Origin: Hyperoplus lanceolatus
Lineage: Eukaryota; Chordata; Actinopteri; Uranoscopiformes; Ammodytidae
Assembly: GCA_026929865.2 (NCBI GenBank)
Contig: CM049413.1
Span: 17,817,001-17,881,000 of the forward strand
DNA: 64,000 bases
Direction: 5' to 3'
Part shown: piece by piece, positions 1-13,209 of the stretch
Layout: every line of letters starts with the position of its first letter
Numbering within the stretch: position 1 is the first letter of the stretch
Translations under genes and position numbers: made by a program
Notes under the pieces: model-generated
Told to the model about the DNA's origin: nothing
The model's database searches: none
The model's input: only the letters and a program-made list of their open reading frames with translations

Positions 1-565
1 ACATTAAGCTAGAGGGATAAGGGGGTCTGTCTGGGGGTGTTCTGAACTATACGCCTGGTTATCTCTGCGGGGAAAAAGCTAAGCAGAAGCCAGTGTAACA
101 GCCAAGGCAAAGATGAGGCACTCTCTTTTTTTTTTGCTTTGAAGCCTGTCGAAAGTATCGCAGACCGAAAAGAGGGCGAATATACATTGTGACAAGGCTT
201 TCCACTGCCTTTTGTCATCAGTGTGCTCTCTTGTCCCACAATCTTATGCTCTCAAGTAATTCAAGTGTTCTTAAGATGGGTGTGTTGTGTGATGTTTCAA
301 AGAGTCCTTCTTTAGAGAGAGAGAGAGAGAGGATAATATGTCGCTGAACTGTCGAACTGTGGTACTTGAATGACAGCTTTTTACATATTTTATCGAAAGA
401 AGATCTGCAGGAGGAAAATTCTGTTTAAAGGTTTTGAGTTAGATGGCGCTAGTAGTAAGAAAAAGATACAGTAAAGTGGAGCGAGGGAGAGAGAGAGAGA
501 GGCTGGAACTTTGAGAATTGAGACACCGTCTGCTGCATCATATTAAATCAAATATAAGTATCTCA
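1..565. other. Intergenic, no gene seen
   Basis: Unique-looking sequence with two short GA runs (about 317-331 and 486-501). No exon-like reading frame with splice sites was recognised. Confidence 0.5.
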
Positions 566-1022
566 GGGCGTTTTCACACCTGCCTTGTTTAGTTTGGTTG
601 AATCAAAGCCCGGAGCATTAACCCCCTCCGTGCAGATCGCTTGTGGACACAATAATCACACTCGGGTGCAGACCAAAACAACCTTTCTCAAAACTAAATC
701 TTTGGCCTAAAGTGACGAATGCAAACAACTCAATAGACGCTGACTTGTCCCAATTGTGAAATTGGAAAGTGGTGCGTTTGTATCTATTTATGGAATAGAA
801 AAGGAGTCTTCTCTTCAACTCTTTGTTTACTTCAGGGACTTTTCCTGCATGGAAATCCAGACTAATTAAAGTGCAGTTTCCTAATGCGTCACACATTTGG
901 ATCCTTGTTTAAATAGTACTGTCCTGTGAACACAAAACAAACTCCAAGCAAAAATGAAACATTTATTCAAATTGGTCCTCGATTTGGACCAGAGCAAATT
1001 AACTATAGGTGTGTAAACATCC
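566..1022. mobile_element. Decayed MITE (short non-autonomous DNA transposon)
   Basis: The left end GGGCGTTTTCACACCT and the inverted right end (AGGTGTGTAAACATCC) pair over about 16 bp with a few mismatches. Just inside, the left end has TTTAGTTTGGTTG and the right end has a TTTGGACCAGAGC word, the kind of subterminal sequence seen in common teleost MITEs. I found no matching target-site duplication, so the boundaries and the superfamily are uncertain. It has no coding capacity. Confidence 0.45.
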
Positions 1023-3004
1023 TTAGTCATTGCTTCTGAAAAGGTTTATGCAATCCAGTGCTATTTTTTTCAACCACAGTACAGCCAAGTGCTCTAATTT
1101 AGTACAACACTTTGAATAAAAGGTGAATATGAATAATAGTTCTTAAGTCTTCACATTGAGAAAGTTCAGTAGAGCACAGTTTAAAAGAGCAAGCTCTCGT
1201 CGTGAGCAGGTTTGACTTGGAGGCCTGTCTGTTGGGAGCGGCCTAAAAACTAATGAGTCCTTTAAGTACTTTATCCGACAACGGAAAAGCATGATGAATG
1301 GAACGCGAGCTAGTGGCCCTACAGTAGGAATAATTACTGATTCATCCCGACTTTAACTTTTCTGGTCAAGATAAAGCTTATTCTTGCATGTAGCAGAGGA
1401 GTCATACAACTTCTCTCACACAACTACCCGTCAGTTTCAAAGTATAAAACAGCTGCAGAATGTTTCCCAGCTAACATAAAGACTATGCGTAAACATAACG
1501 AGTAAGACTGTGCAGCGTCACCCGTCTCAAATGAGTCTGAGTCCAGTCTGGTGTGATAAGAAAGAGATAAAAAAGGAGCACTGATGAGGCCTTGAGGAGC
1601 ACCTAAATGAGACTGGGATATGATATGCAGTGTTTTTTACTGTGAAAGCCTTATTGCCGGTCCTCTTCGTCTGGCTTGACTCTCCCCTGGTGACATGGTG
1701 TGGGACTCCTCCGATCAATATTTCATGCTATCAGGCTCAAGTCATTACCGCTTATATTCAGCCACCTGCAACCACATCTACACATACTTGTGCATCCGAG
1801 AGAAACACAAACAGAAAGATGAGAGCCGTTAATGATAGCTGCCAGCTGTGTTTTGCATCCATTCATCAAAAGCAATAACGTTCAAGAGTTGTATTGTTGG
1901 TGCACACAGTCAGTGGCGGATTAACTTTAGTGTTTAGAAATTAAACGTTCGCTAAAAACTAATTCTACTAATGAACATTGTCTGCCAATATTTTCAGTCT
2001 TTTAAAATTAAATAAAAAAAATAAATGACTGTGTGCTTGGCCACATGTGCCAAATAGTGGATAGCATTGCTATTACTGAACAAATCTTTTGCTGTTTCCT
2101 GTTTTTTTTTCACGTGCTGTCATGAGAATGCTTATTTAGTGGCTAGTAAACCATTACGTCATTGGTTTCAAAACACCTTGCCAAAGGACTGCAGTTGAGG
2201 ATTTGCCAGCAGGCTTACACTGGCACATTTACAGAAATGCTGATTAATGTTCCTTGTCCTTGCTTTCTGGTCAACATTACATAACTAATGATTTGTTGAG
2301 TTATACCAATCTATTTGATTAAATAAATTTAACCTAGTCTGCATATTTCATTTTTTACAAGTTGCACATGGTGCCACATTAAGTTCACTCTTTAAGACCT
2401 TGTCATGATAAACTTTCCAAAGTCACTGCTTACTGAGAATGTTGAGATATCCATTATAACTAACAGATGTTGTCTCTATGTTAATTGTGATTATAAAAGT
2501 TACAAAGGAACAGAGGCAGCATATGACACTTTTTATTTAGCGAACAATAAAACAACATCTGGACGTATTTGGCATCACATGCTTTGGACGGGTTACTGAG
2601 ATGTACTGTTAAATTGAACATCATTTCTGAGCAGATTGAATTTATTTTAGGGGCCCAGCTGGTAACACATGTGTTAAGGGGGACCGTGAGGGAAATGTCA
2701 GCTTCCTTTGTCTAGGTCTGTCATATTTGCTTTGCAAAGGTTTGCGTGTATCCCAAATAACTTTTTTTTTCAACTCTATTTGACATTTTTTTCAAAAGAA
2801 CGGTTCCTGGATTTTCAGATTGCTTGTTGATTTGACAACGACACAGTAGCTCACTGCCCCAAGAGAAGATTCAAAATACTTTTCTGTTTGTTTGTTTGGT
2901 CCATCTTACCTATCACTTCTAAATAACATCTGTGTTGCTGATACACAAGCAGGCACCCCACTCACGCAAATGCACAAACACTATGCACGTCCATTCATTC
3001 AAAT
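1023..3004. other. Intergenic, no gene seen
   Basis: AT-rich single-copy-looking DNA. The small ORFs here (the longest about 82 codons) have no domain-like composition and no supporting splice context. Confidence 0.5.
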
Positions 3005-4535
<1,531 letters not shown>

Positions 4536-4965
4536 CGCCAATGATCCTTTCCTAGCGAGACCAAAGTCCAAAGGAGATAACGAGTTCGTCTGGAAGAGTG
4601 AGCGAGACCGAGTGGAAGTGAGATACAGAGAGATGAAGCCACTGATAGGGGAAAGAAATAACACGCAGCAGTGCATGACTCCCACAGTCTTCCTGTGACT
4701 AATACTGTTGTCCTTAAGGTGGCGAGGCGTATTCTTCCTTTAGTTTGTCCCCCTCCTATGTATACCTATCAACCCAAGGACACACCCAACTGTTGTGTGT
4801 TTGTGTGTTGGGGTATTTGTTTCAGTTTACCCTAAATCAATAATTAAATTGGTATAAATAGATTCAAATGCAGCCATATTTGAGTATGCCCTCTGGATGT
4901 AATTCATCTAATTAACTGCTTCACTAAATTGGTATTATTAGCCACAAGCACCTGAAGTCATATAT

Positions 4966-5971
4966 TGGCGCTTTTCCACCGCACATGTAGCTCGACTCGA
5001 CTCAACTCGACTCGACTCAACTTGGTTTGGTAGCAGCACGGGTCGTTTTCCACCGCAAATAGTACCTGCTGAACGTGGGCGGGGTTGTCGTAAGGGTTTT
5101 AAGCCTACTCCGGAGCAAAGTAGCAAAGCAGAAATTACGAGCAGTTGTTGCACTATTAACTGAACCAACCGCCAAAAACACGGATGAAAAATGTTTGAGA
5201 AATACCCCCCTTGTATCTGTTTGCTATAAGAAGTAGAATAATATTGCTACGGGCCATTAAAAGGGATGGTTGTTGTCCCGATGTGTGACTCTGCCACACA
5301 GTCAGCTGTAGGGATGCGTCACGTACATCCCTATGCACGTAAACACGGGCATGATAAAGTTGACTGTTTAGTGCTTGTTTCAGGATACGTGTTTTCAAAT
5401 GCAAGCCGTGTCTCAGCCTGAATATTTTATTGAGGTAATCAGTTCAGTCCGAGGCTTGTAATGTAATCGCTCGCTATCATGTCTGTCCCAGCTGGCTACT
5501 ATTTAGCCTAGCTGCTAGCTGCCCTACATGTCTCCTCTCGTATGTTAAAAGTAACTTCCCCAACAACCAACACTGGGTGAGCTTAGCGAATATATGGAGA
5601 AACATTTGGATCTGTGATGCAAATCAAATGAAGGAAAGCCAGAGTAGGCTGCACGCGACATAAATACACTCAAAAGTCAAAAGTCCCAGAGAGTTGGGGA
5701 GAATAAACAACAGAATTAAACTGGTAGTCTCTGGCCAATCAGAAGCGTCGGCAGACCACGGATTGGCCAGACAATAGTCTCTGGCCAATCAGTGGCCGGC
5801 CGTCTGCCGACGTCACCTTTTAGCATCGGCTCAGCTCGCTTGGAACCTAGAGCGAGGCGATACCAAAAAAGCAGTCGCTACCAGGTACCAGGTACCATGA
5901 AATTGCGGTGGAAACGCCAAAAATCCGAGTTGAGTCGAGTCGAGCTGATACCATGCGGTGGAAAAGTGCCA
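4966..5971. mobile_element. Non-autonomous DNA transposon (about 1.0 kb) with GACTC-rich ends
   Basis: The ends TGGCGCTTTTCCACCGCA and TGCGGTGGAAAAGTGCCA form 18-bp inverted repeats with one mismatch. The element is flanked by TAT on both sides (4963-4965 and 5972-5974), a possible 3-bp target duplication. Just inside both ends is an iterated pentamer: GACTCGACTCAACTCGACTC on the left and the reverse form (GAGTTGAGTCGAGTCGAG) on the right. The interior holds a cluster of CCAAT words and inverted repeats at 5731-5812. No transposase remains. A 3-bp duplication would suit a PIF/Harbinger-like element, but I cannot assign a superfamily with confidence. Confidence 0.75.
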
Positions 5972-6693
5972 TATGGCAGACCAGTCAAGACAAAATGCCA
6001 CTTTTAATATTTTACACTTGTCAAATCTAACACAATACAAATCCAATAACTCACCCATAAATTCTAACTATAAACAGGAAAACATTGTTTAGTTTTGATT
6101 GGCACTGCCAGAGACCTTATCTGTTCACTATATGTTCATTGTTGATGTTGTACCTTGCAGTATTGTTGAAGTGGACTGCATTATATTGAGATATGTTTGT
6201 TATGTATTTGTCCCACCTTATTTACACACATGAGGCGAAAGCAATATTAGAAACACATGCAGATTAGTATGATGGAGTCCAGCACAAAACCACTAACTTT
6301 GGTCAGCTTTAGGGTTTCATTGTAACCCTAAAGCTGCCACACTGAAATGTACCAAATAATGTGGCCAGGAAGTGTAAATCATTCATTAGGTATGTACATT
6401 GGTTGCATAAAGAACAAACTGTTACAGTTATTTTTTATTCCACAAAGGATACCAAACTTGCCATTTATTTATTTTTTTTTTTGCCAGTTTTCTGGAATAC
6501 TAGTAACTTTTTTCAGCACTGGTTGGCCATGACAAACAGTTTGAATATGGAAGCTCTGGTGCCTTACATCAAACAATAAAACAACAATCTCGAAAATAAT
6601 CAACAAATTAATCAGTCATCACTCATTTTTGAAAAAAAATGCCAGAAACATTTGTCAATCCTAACTCAAGCTAATGGTTTATTACATTGCCAG

Positions 6694-6695
<2 letters not shown>

Positions 6696-6754
<59 letters not shown>
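6696..6754. repeat. (TA)n microsatellite
   Basis: About 59 bp of pure TA repeat. Confidence 0.95.
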
Positions 6755-6757
<3 letters not shown>

Positions 6758-7331
6758 ATATATAAATGAACCTCTGCTCTACTATGTCGTATTTCCTCAG
6801 CGGTGGACTATAAAAAGTATACTTCAGCTCTGACAACATGTTATAAAATCTGAGGTAATCAATAATGTCATCTGCGTGTTTATATTGCTAAGTCAGTTTG
6901 GGTGTCTGAAGTGTCATCCTCGGCTCTGACAGCTGACCGAGCTGCTGTGATCCTGCTGATTGAGACTCTCTCCAGGCACGGGGAGGAATATAAAACATAC
7001 CTCAATGTGTAGTTATTCTGTCATCAGATGACACCAAAATACAAGGAGGAAGTAAACTAGTCATGCTACAGCGATACAGAAAACAGCGAGGAGTATTATA
7101 CACTAAATTTACGAGGGGGCCCTGTAAGGGCGAAAAACACATTGGACCTCTCGAACATGTCTTTATACACTCTGTGACTTATCAGTGCGACACGTTCATT
7201 CTACTTTCATGTTCATAGTTGTATCATTTTATCTTAAACTCAAATCTATGTTCTCTTGTGAAATCATAGAATACTGAATATGCATACATTCGATACAAAA
7301 GTGTACAAAGTGTATTTTTACGGAAGAATAC

Positions 7332-7336
<5 letters not shown>

Positions 7337-7407
<71 letters not shown>
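7337..7407. repeat. Compound (GT)n-(GA)n microsatellite
   Basis: A GT run to about 7374 passes directly into a GA run to about 7407. Confidence 0.95.
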
Positions 7408-7409
<2 letters not shown>

Positions 7410-8187
7410 GAGGGGAAACAAAGGGTAGCTCCTGGATGTAGTCAATAACTTTCTTCCCATGAGTCATTATCCTCTCAATTCTTCAAAACAGGTGTTATAA
7501 AGCTGTGTTGAGCATGCTGGCTAAAGTGCATGTTCTTTAGACAGACAGTTCTGCCCTGTTTTGGCTAAGGACCTCTATTTATTGGATGCATTAGTCCTTC
7601 ATTTCTGACCAGTGGTTCAATTTATTCGTAGCAATGGTATTAGCCAGATGATGAGCATTGCTGGATGTTCACCAGATATACTGTAGTGCTTGGGGTTCTG
7701 CCCAAAAAGTACATTTAAAAAAAAGAAAATTAAACTTGAAATGCTTTTTGGCAGACTCCCAGAAGGCAAGCATATGCTTTTTAGTCAAGAGTGGCTTCCG
7801 TTTAGCCACACACCATAAGGTTGCCGGAGGGCTGCTGAGATGGTTGTCCTCCCGGCAGTTTTCCCCATCTCTCTAGAGAACTTAGCAAATGCTCTCAGAG
7901 TGACCATTGGTCACTTAGTTTGGATGGATGGCCAAATCTATGAAGAGTCATGTTTGGAGGCAATTATGCCCATGGGGACATTCTCACCTTTGAATATGGT
8001 GTTATACCCTCACACTGATCTATGCATCATAGAACAGAGACAGCCTGCTGTGAGGGGGCACAATTGAGAATGGAAGTGGGCATATACCGCTTTTAGTTGT
8101 TTAACATTTAAAGTACTCACAAGATACTTAAGGTAAATCAAAGTCAGATGATAAGATTGGCTGTTTTTGATATAATATATAGATAAC

Positions 8188-8191
<4 letters not shown>

Positions 8192-8244
<53 letters not shown>
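8192..8244. repeat. (TA)n microsatellite, target of the hAT-like insertion
   Basis: About 53 bp of TA repeat ends exactly where the hAT-like end TAGAGCTGTCAA begins. The tract resumes as ATATATATATATAT after 16084, so the transposon landed inside it. Confidence 0.9.
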
Positions 8245-8248
<4 letters not shown>

Positions 8249-8257
8249 GCTGTCAAG

Positions 8258-10101
8258 TGTAGGGGGTCAAACCTATGGACAGCTCTGTGCCGCCACCGTG
8301 CGGCCAAAACACTGCAGTACACCCTTACCTCTTCAGGTGGGCGTACCCAAACGCTAGCCAGAAAACTCCACCCCGGTGGAAAGCCGGGACCTTTAAAGGA
8401 TGCCCAGCGGCTCCTTCTTTCTTTCTGGTAATCGGCTGGTTGCTGATACACCTATAGAAACAACAAGTCTGTACAGATCTACAAGGGCCCTCTTCAGCCC
8501 TGAATCAACCACCACGTGTTTTACTAAGGCTATCGCCTGCGGCCGCGCTCTCTAAAGCAACGAAGTGTTGAAGCTGTTCCGTGGGACGACCAGAAGAACA
8601 CTGGAAACAGGCGGTTTACCCAGAAACCTGCCTTTGGACCAAGGCGTAAGCCGGTCGAATTGGTCTTCGATCGCAACCACACCATACGAGAGCAGGCGGG
8701 TTTGTCCAGAAACTTAGCCTCTCGGACCGGACTGGATAGTCATCGGTGATCTTCGACCGCCATCCCCCACCAAATCAGCTCCCCTCTGCCTTTTCCTGCG
8801 ATCTGACACCGCAGAGTCACTCATCCGCTCATCGCCTCTCGTAGGACCCTTTGCCCTCCTGGAAAGGAGTGGACTACCCGCCACGACGACGAAGCAGTGG
8901 GATTAAGTTTCCCCAAGTGAGATTTTGGCTTTATAATTACCTGGGCAGATGTTTAGTTATTATTTACTTTTTAAGGTGTGAACAATACTGTTTATTTTCG
9001 AATTTGTGCTTGCTATTTTGAAACAAGCTGTGTGATCAATCTCCGTTGTCTTCTCCCCACGGAAGCAGAACGGAGCTCGATCTTTTCATTCACCTGCAGT
9101 TGTTTCAGGTCTCTTTTTTAAAAACCTAACACCTTTCTTTCCCCCCCTCTCCCTCTAGCGTGGCCTTTCCTCCTCTTCCTCTCCTCACGCACGTACACAC
9201 ACGTTAGATGGTAGCCTTGATCAGATAGAATTGGTGCTAAGATCTTTGGTAGAATCCCTTTTTAAAGAGCTAGTGTTTGTTCGAAATTCCCCGCCTCAAA
9301 TATCATCCGTCAGGTCCTTTGTTCCAAAGGTAGACGCCCTTTTGAGCACCCGTGGTAATCACTTCCCCCATCGGGGAAAGTAGGATAGCCTAGCCTAGCC
9401 TAGCCATCCAGGGACGCCATTTTGTGGCATTACTAACCTAACTTATTTCGGGTCGCCATTTTGTGTCTGTCGCCCCAAGTCACGTGGGAGCTTCCCCGTC
9501 CCCTTTTTCCTTGCTCCACACACACACACACACTCACACACACACACACACTCACACACACACACTCACTCACTCACTCACTCACTCACACACACACACA
9601 TTGGTACATAGCTGTATAAACAACAATGTTCTAGACGTTTTTCTTTGATTAAGAGTATTTGCTTTACGCGTGTATAAAACGGACGTTACCTTAAGTTTCA
9701 TCGTGGTTAAAATAAATGTTCTTATATTGTAACCAGAAGTGTTTGTGATTTATTTGTGTGGATATTATTGGAGTGTCAACAATCAACAAGTGAAAGACTC
9801 TGTAGCCTTCAGTGTTAAGATCATATTACCAAATTTATAATAGTAACTACTTGATTACATTATTTTATGGAAATGATCTTTGAGACTAGGATTTGCTAAT
9901 GTTGATTTGTTTAACTGAGCGTTAGACTAATCAACGTTTCTAAATAAATCCTTTGATTAAACGAGACAATTTGCTATTACTTTTCCATTTTTGAATGAAT
10001 GGTGGTGCCCCTTTTGAACTTTAAGAAATTATTAAAGTATTATTAATCATCAGATTAATTTCTAATAGCTGAATTAATCTGAACTACCTGTACCCGCTAC
10101 A
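8258..10101 (+). mobile_element. Solo LTR of an LTR retroelement (fossil)
   Basis: The 1844-bp unit begins TGTAGGGGGT and ends ACCCGCTACA, so it has the TG...CA ends and short inverted termini expected of an LTR. CAAG flanks it exactly on both sides (8254-8257 and 10102-10105), a 4-bp target duplication, and removing it restores a continuous hAT-MITE end (TGTCAAGCGATTAAAA). A TATAAAA word near 9673 and AATAAA words near 9711 and 9942 are compatible with LTR promoter and polyadenylation parts. No internal coding region or second LTR is present, so it looks like a whole solo LTR left by recombination. Retrovirus-like and Gypsy-like are both possible. With one LTR, age cannot be read from LTR divergence; it is younger than the MITE it interrupts. 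Confidence 0.65.
9517..9600. repeat. (CA)n / (CACT)n microsatellite inside the LTR fossil
   Basis: CA repeats alternate with a CACT block at about 9563-9588. Confidence 0.93.
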
Positions 10102-10364
10102 CAAGCGATTAAAAAAATTAATCTAATTAATTACAGGCTCTGTGATTAATTAATCTAAATTAATCGCATACTTATATGACACTTGTATGCCTGTTTATAA
10201 ACAACTGTATAGGCTTCTCTCTCCCCCCGTCTTTCGTAACTTCTGCTTCTTGCTAAATGACGACTGTCTATCTTCCACACAACAGACAGCGCTGCACTGC
10301 CACAGGTGCGGTGCGCATAGCCTATGCCGACTCATTCACCGTCCTACTCAAAGCCAAAAATATT

Positions 10365-10365
<1 letters not shown>

Positions 10366-10407
<42 letters not shown>

Positions 10408-10426
10408 ACACAGACACACATACACA
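10366..10426. repeat. (CA)n microsatellite inside the hAT-like MITE
   Basis: An imperfect CA repeat of about 61 bp with CT and GA interruptions. Confidence 0.93.
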
Positions 10427-11064
10427 AAGGAGGAAAAAAGACAGGCATGTGCCAGCTAGGAAGAGTGAGAGGGGGCGGGTGTCCATTTGTGGGAGACGAT
10501 CGCAGCTAGCAAACAGAGTCACGGAGGAAGATTGAGAGATACTGTTTTGAACCTACATTGTTAATTAGGCACCCACTGAATCAATAATGCACAGACACTG
10601 CGGAGAATAACAAAAGACATATTCCTACCTTCATGCTTATTTGCCCGGAGCAGCCCATAACACCGGGTGTGAGGGACCGCTGGCAAGCTAATACCGCGCC
10701 TCCCCTGGTTTTCGTTATTTTCATTATTTTGATGCTTCGTATTGATTCATCAAGTTTTGTCTTTTATGGACGTTGGACCTTAAATCCTTCTGCTTGATTC
10801 GGCTCGCTCGATCTTTCACTCTGCGATACTGAAATAGCAGATTGTTTGCCTGCCTGCTGCTACTGCCTCACGCGTTAGCCAGAAGCTAGCTCCGCCTGCA
10901 CAGGGCTCACCTGTCGGGACTCCCGTGGCTCCTCTCCGCACTGTGGCTGGATAGCCTGCGCCGGTGTGCCCCACAAAGCACACCAGTTCGGACTGGTCCG
11001 CTGCCACCCTGCCAGCTCTCCTGGACGCTTACCTGCGCTCGCAGATTCCCCCTGTCCAGGGAGA

Positions 11065-11196
11065 CCCCCCCCCCCCCCCACACCCCCCCCCCCAGGGATC
11101 ACCCCCCGGGGCGGCCAAAACCCCCCCCAACCCCCCGCCCAGCCCAACCGGCTTCCCCCCCTCCAGCGACGCTACAACCCCCCCCCCCCCCCCCCC
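11065..11196. repeat. Poly-C tracts in the LINE 5' region
   Basis: Four or more C runs of 6 to about 19 bases lie within about 130 bp (for example 11065-11079, 11083-11093 and 11178-11196). In the forward frame they give a proline-rich peptide that could be the remains of an ORF1-like region, but composition alone explains it. Confidence 0.9.
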
Positions 11197-11689
11197 AGCA
11201 CGCTCCACTCCTCTGTCTCCGCTGGTTTACGCCGCTGCCGACTTCACAACATGTGGATTTTTAATCTTTTCCTCTGGATTGAGCTATGTTTAACCTTATG
11301 TTTGACTCTCACGAGCGCATCTCTGCCGCTCCGTTACTCGGTAACGGAGATGTTACGTCTCCGGATCTTCTCAAGGACCCCCCCCCACCTCAGCTTGCAT
11401 CCCACCACTACATTTTCAAACGACCAAAATACAGTATCTCACAAAAGTGAGTACACCCCTCACATTTCTTCACATTTTTCTTTATATCTTTCCATGCGAC
11501 AACACTGAATAAATGACACTTTGATACAATGTAAAGTAGTCAGTGTACAGCTTGTATAACAGTGTAAATTTACTGTCCCCTCAAAATAACTCGACACACA
11601 GCCATTAATGTCTAAACTGCTGGCAACAAAAGTGAGTACACCCCTTAGAAAAGATGTCCAAATTGGGCCCAAAGTGTCAATATTTTGTT

Positions 11690-12495
11690 TTGCCATCATT
11701 ATTTTCTAGCACTGCCTTAACCCTCTTGGGCATGTAGTTCACTAGAGCTTCACAGGTTGCCACTGGAACCCTCTTCTACCCATTCATGACGACATCAAGG
11801 AGCTGGTGGATATTGAGTCCTGGCTCCTCCATCTCCCGTTTGAGGATGCCCCAAAGATGCTCAATAGGGTTTAAGACTGGAGACATGCTTGGCCAGTCCA
11901 TAACCTTTACCCTCAGCTTCTTTAGCAAGCCAGTGGTGTTTGGGGGGTGTGTTTGGGGTCGCTATCATGTTGCAGTACTGCCCTGCGGCCCAGTTTATGA
12001 AGGGGGGGGATCATGCTCTGCTTCAGTATGTCACAGTACATGTTAGAATTCAATGAACTGTAGATCCCCAGTGCTGGCAGCACTCATGCAGCCCCAGACC
12101 ATGACACTCCAACCACCATGCTTGACTATAGGCAAGACACACTTGTCTTTGTACTCCTCACCTGGTTGCCCTCCACACTCTTAACACCATCTGAACCAAA
12201 TAAATGTATTTTGGTCTCATCAGACCACAGGACATGGTTGCAGTAATCCATGTCCGTAGTCTGTTTGTCTTCAGCAAACTTTTTGTGGGGTTTCTTGTGC
12301 ATCATCTTTAGAATAGGCTTCCTTCTGGGATGACAGCCATGTAGACCAGTATGATGCAGAGTGCGGCTATGGTCTGAGCACTGACAGGTTGACCCCCCAC
12401 CCCTTCAAGCCCTTCAGCAATGCTGGCAGCACTCATACGTCTATTTTCCAAAGCCAACCTCTGTGTAGGACGCTGACCACGTGCACTCAACCTTC
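11690..12495 (-). pseudogene. Tc1 transposase remnant, N-terminus missing
   Basis: On the minus strand, from 12495 leftward, the order is RRLSARGQR, then LENRRMSAAS and GVGGQPVSAQT (from the DNA-binding domain linker), then VLWSDETKI with the first catalytic aspartate, then a VMVWGC-type stretch, and near the left end DNDPKHT and SPDLNPIEHLWG-equivalent sequence before the stop. Several frame breaks interrupt it. The first part of the helix-turn-helix domain is absent because the sequence turns back on itself at about 12490. The gene cannot be active. Confidence 0.75.
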
Positions 12496-12820
12496 TAAAC
12501 TGGGCCGCAGGGTGGTATTGCAACATGATAACGACCCCAAACACACCTCCAAGACGACCAGTGGCTTGCTAAAAAAGCTGAGGGTAAAGGTTATGGCCTG
12601 GCCAAACATGTCTCCAGACCTAAACCCTATTGAGCATCTTTGGGGCATCCTCAAACAGAAGGTGGAGGAGCGCAAGGTCTTTAATATCCACCAGCTCTGT
12701 GATGCTGTCATAAATGGGTGGAAGAGGGTTCCAGTTGCAACCTGTGAAGCTCTAGTGAACTACATGCCCAAGAGGGTTAAGGCAGTGCTAGAAAATAATG
12801 ATGGCAAAGCAAAATATTGA
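12491..12820 (+). pseudogene. Tc1 transposase C-terminal half, inverted second copy
   Basis: The frame reads LGRRVVLQHDNDPKHTSK (second catalytic Asp in the DND box), then SPDLNPIEHLWGILK (catalytic Glu), and ends at VLENNDGKAKY with a stop at 12818-12820. It is an inverted duplicate of the left arm of the same element. The open frame of 143 codons that contains it starts upstream in antisense sequence, so its first 35-40 residues are not transposase. Confidence 0.8.
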
Positions 12821-13209
12821 CACTTTGGGCCCAATTTGTAAAATTTTTAAGGGGGTGTACTCACTTTTGTTGCCAGCAGTTTAGACATTAATGGCTGTGT
12901 GTCGAGGGGACAGTAAATTTACACTGTTATACAAGCTGTACACTGACTACTTTACATTGTATCAAAGTGTCATTTCTTCAGTGTTGTCCCATGGAAAGAT
13001 ATAAAGAAAAATGTGAAGAAATGTGAGGGGTGTACTCACTTTTGTGAGATACTGTACATCCACCGAGGCTGTGGACGGAACTTTCACTACACTCACAACA
13101 GCAACAAAAACATCCGCTCCTTCTGGTCCACTGGGCCACGCCCCCCTCCTCGCACAGCCCGTACTGTCAGTCCTGTCAATCAAAGTGTACTGTCCCCTCT
13201 GCTCAAAGC

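Larger units (their letters stand above)
5975..8191. other. Intergenic, no gene seen
   Basis: AT-rich sequence containing the two simple repeats listed separately (6696-6754 and 7337-7407). No gene or exon was recognised. Confidence 0.5.
11432..13054. mobile_element. Tc1/mariner element in fold-back (inverted duplication) form
   Basis: The ends read CAGTATCTCACAAAAGTGAG and its reverse complement, flanked by TA (11430-11431 and 13055-13056), as Tc1/mariner elements require. A second AAAAGTGAGTACACCCC copy sits inside each end (about 11627 and its inverse near 12853), so this is an IR/DR type. Removing it restores continuous LINE sequence. The internal structure is unusual. The left half (11432 to about 12003) and the right half (about 12491-13054) are inverted copies of each other, about 560 bp each, and both carry the C-terminal part of the transposase. 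The single-copy middle (about 12004-12490) carries the more N-terminal part, minus strand only. Confidence 0.85.

Noticed and set aside
13013-13060. Apparent start codon of the LINE endonuclease frame
   Set aside because: This ATG is inside the terminal repeat of the inserted Tc1 element.
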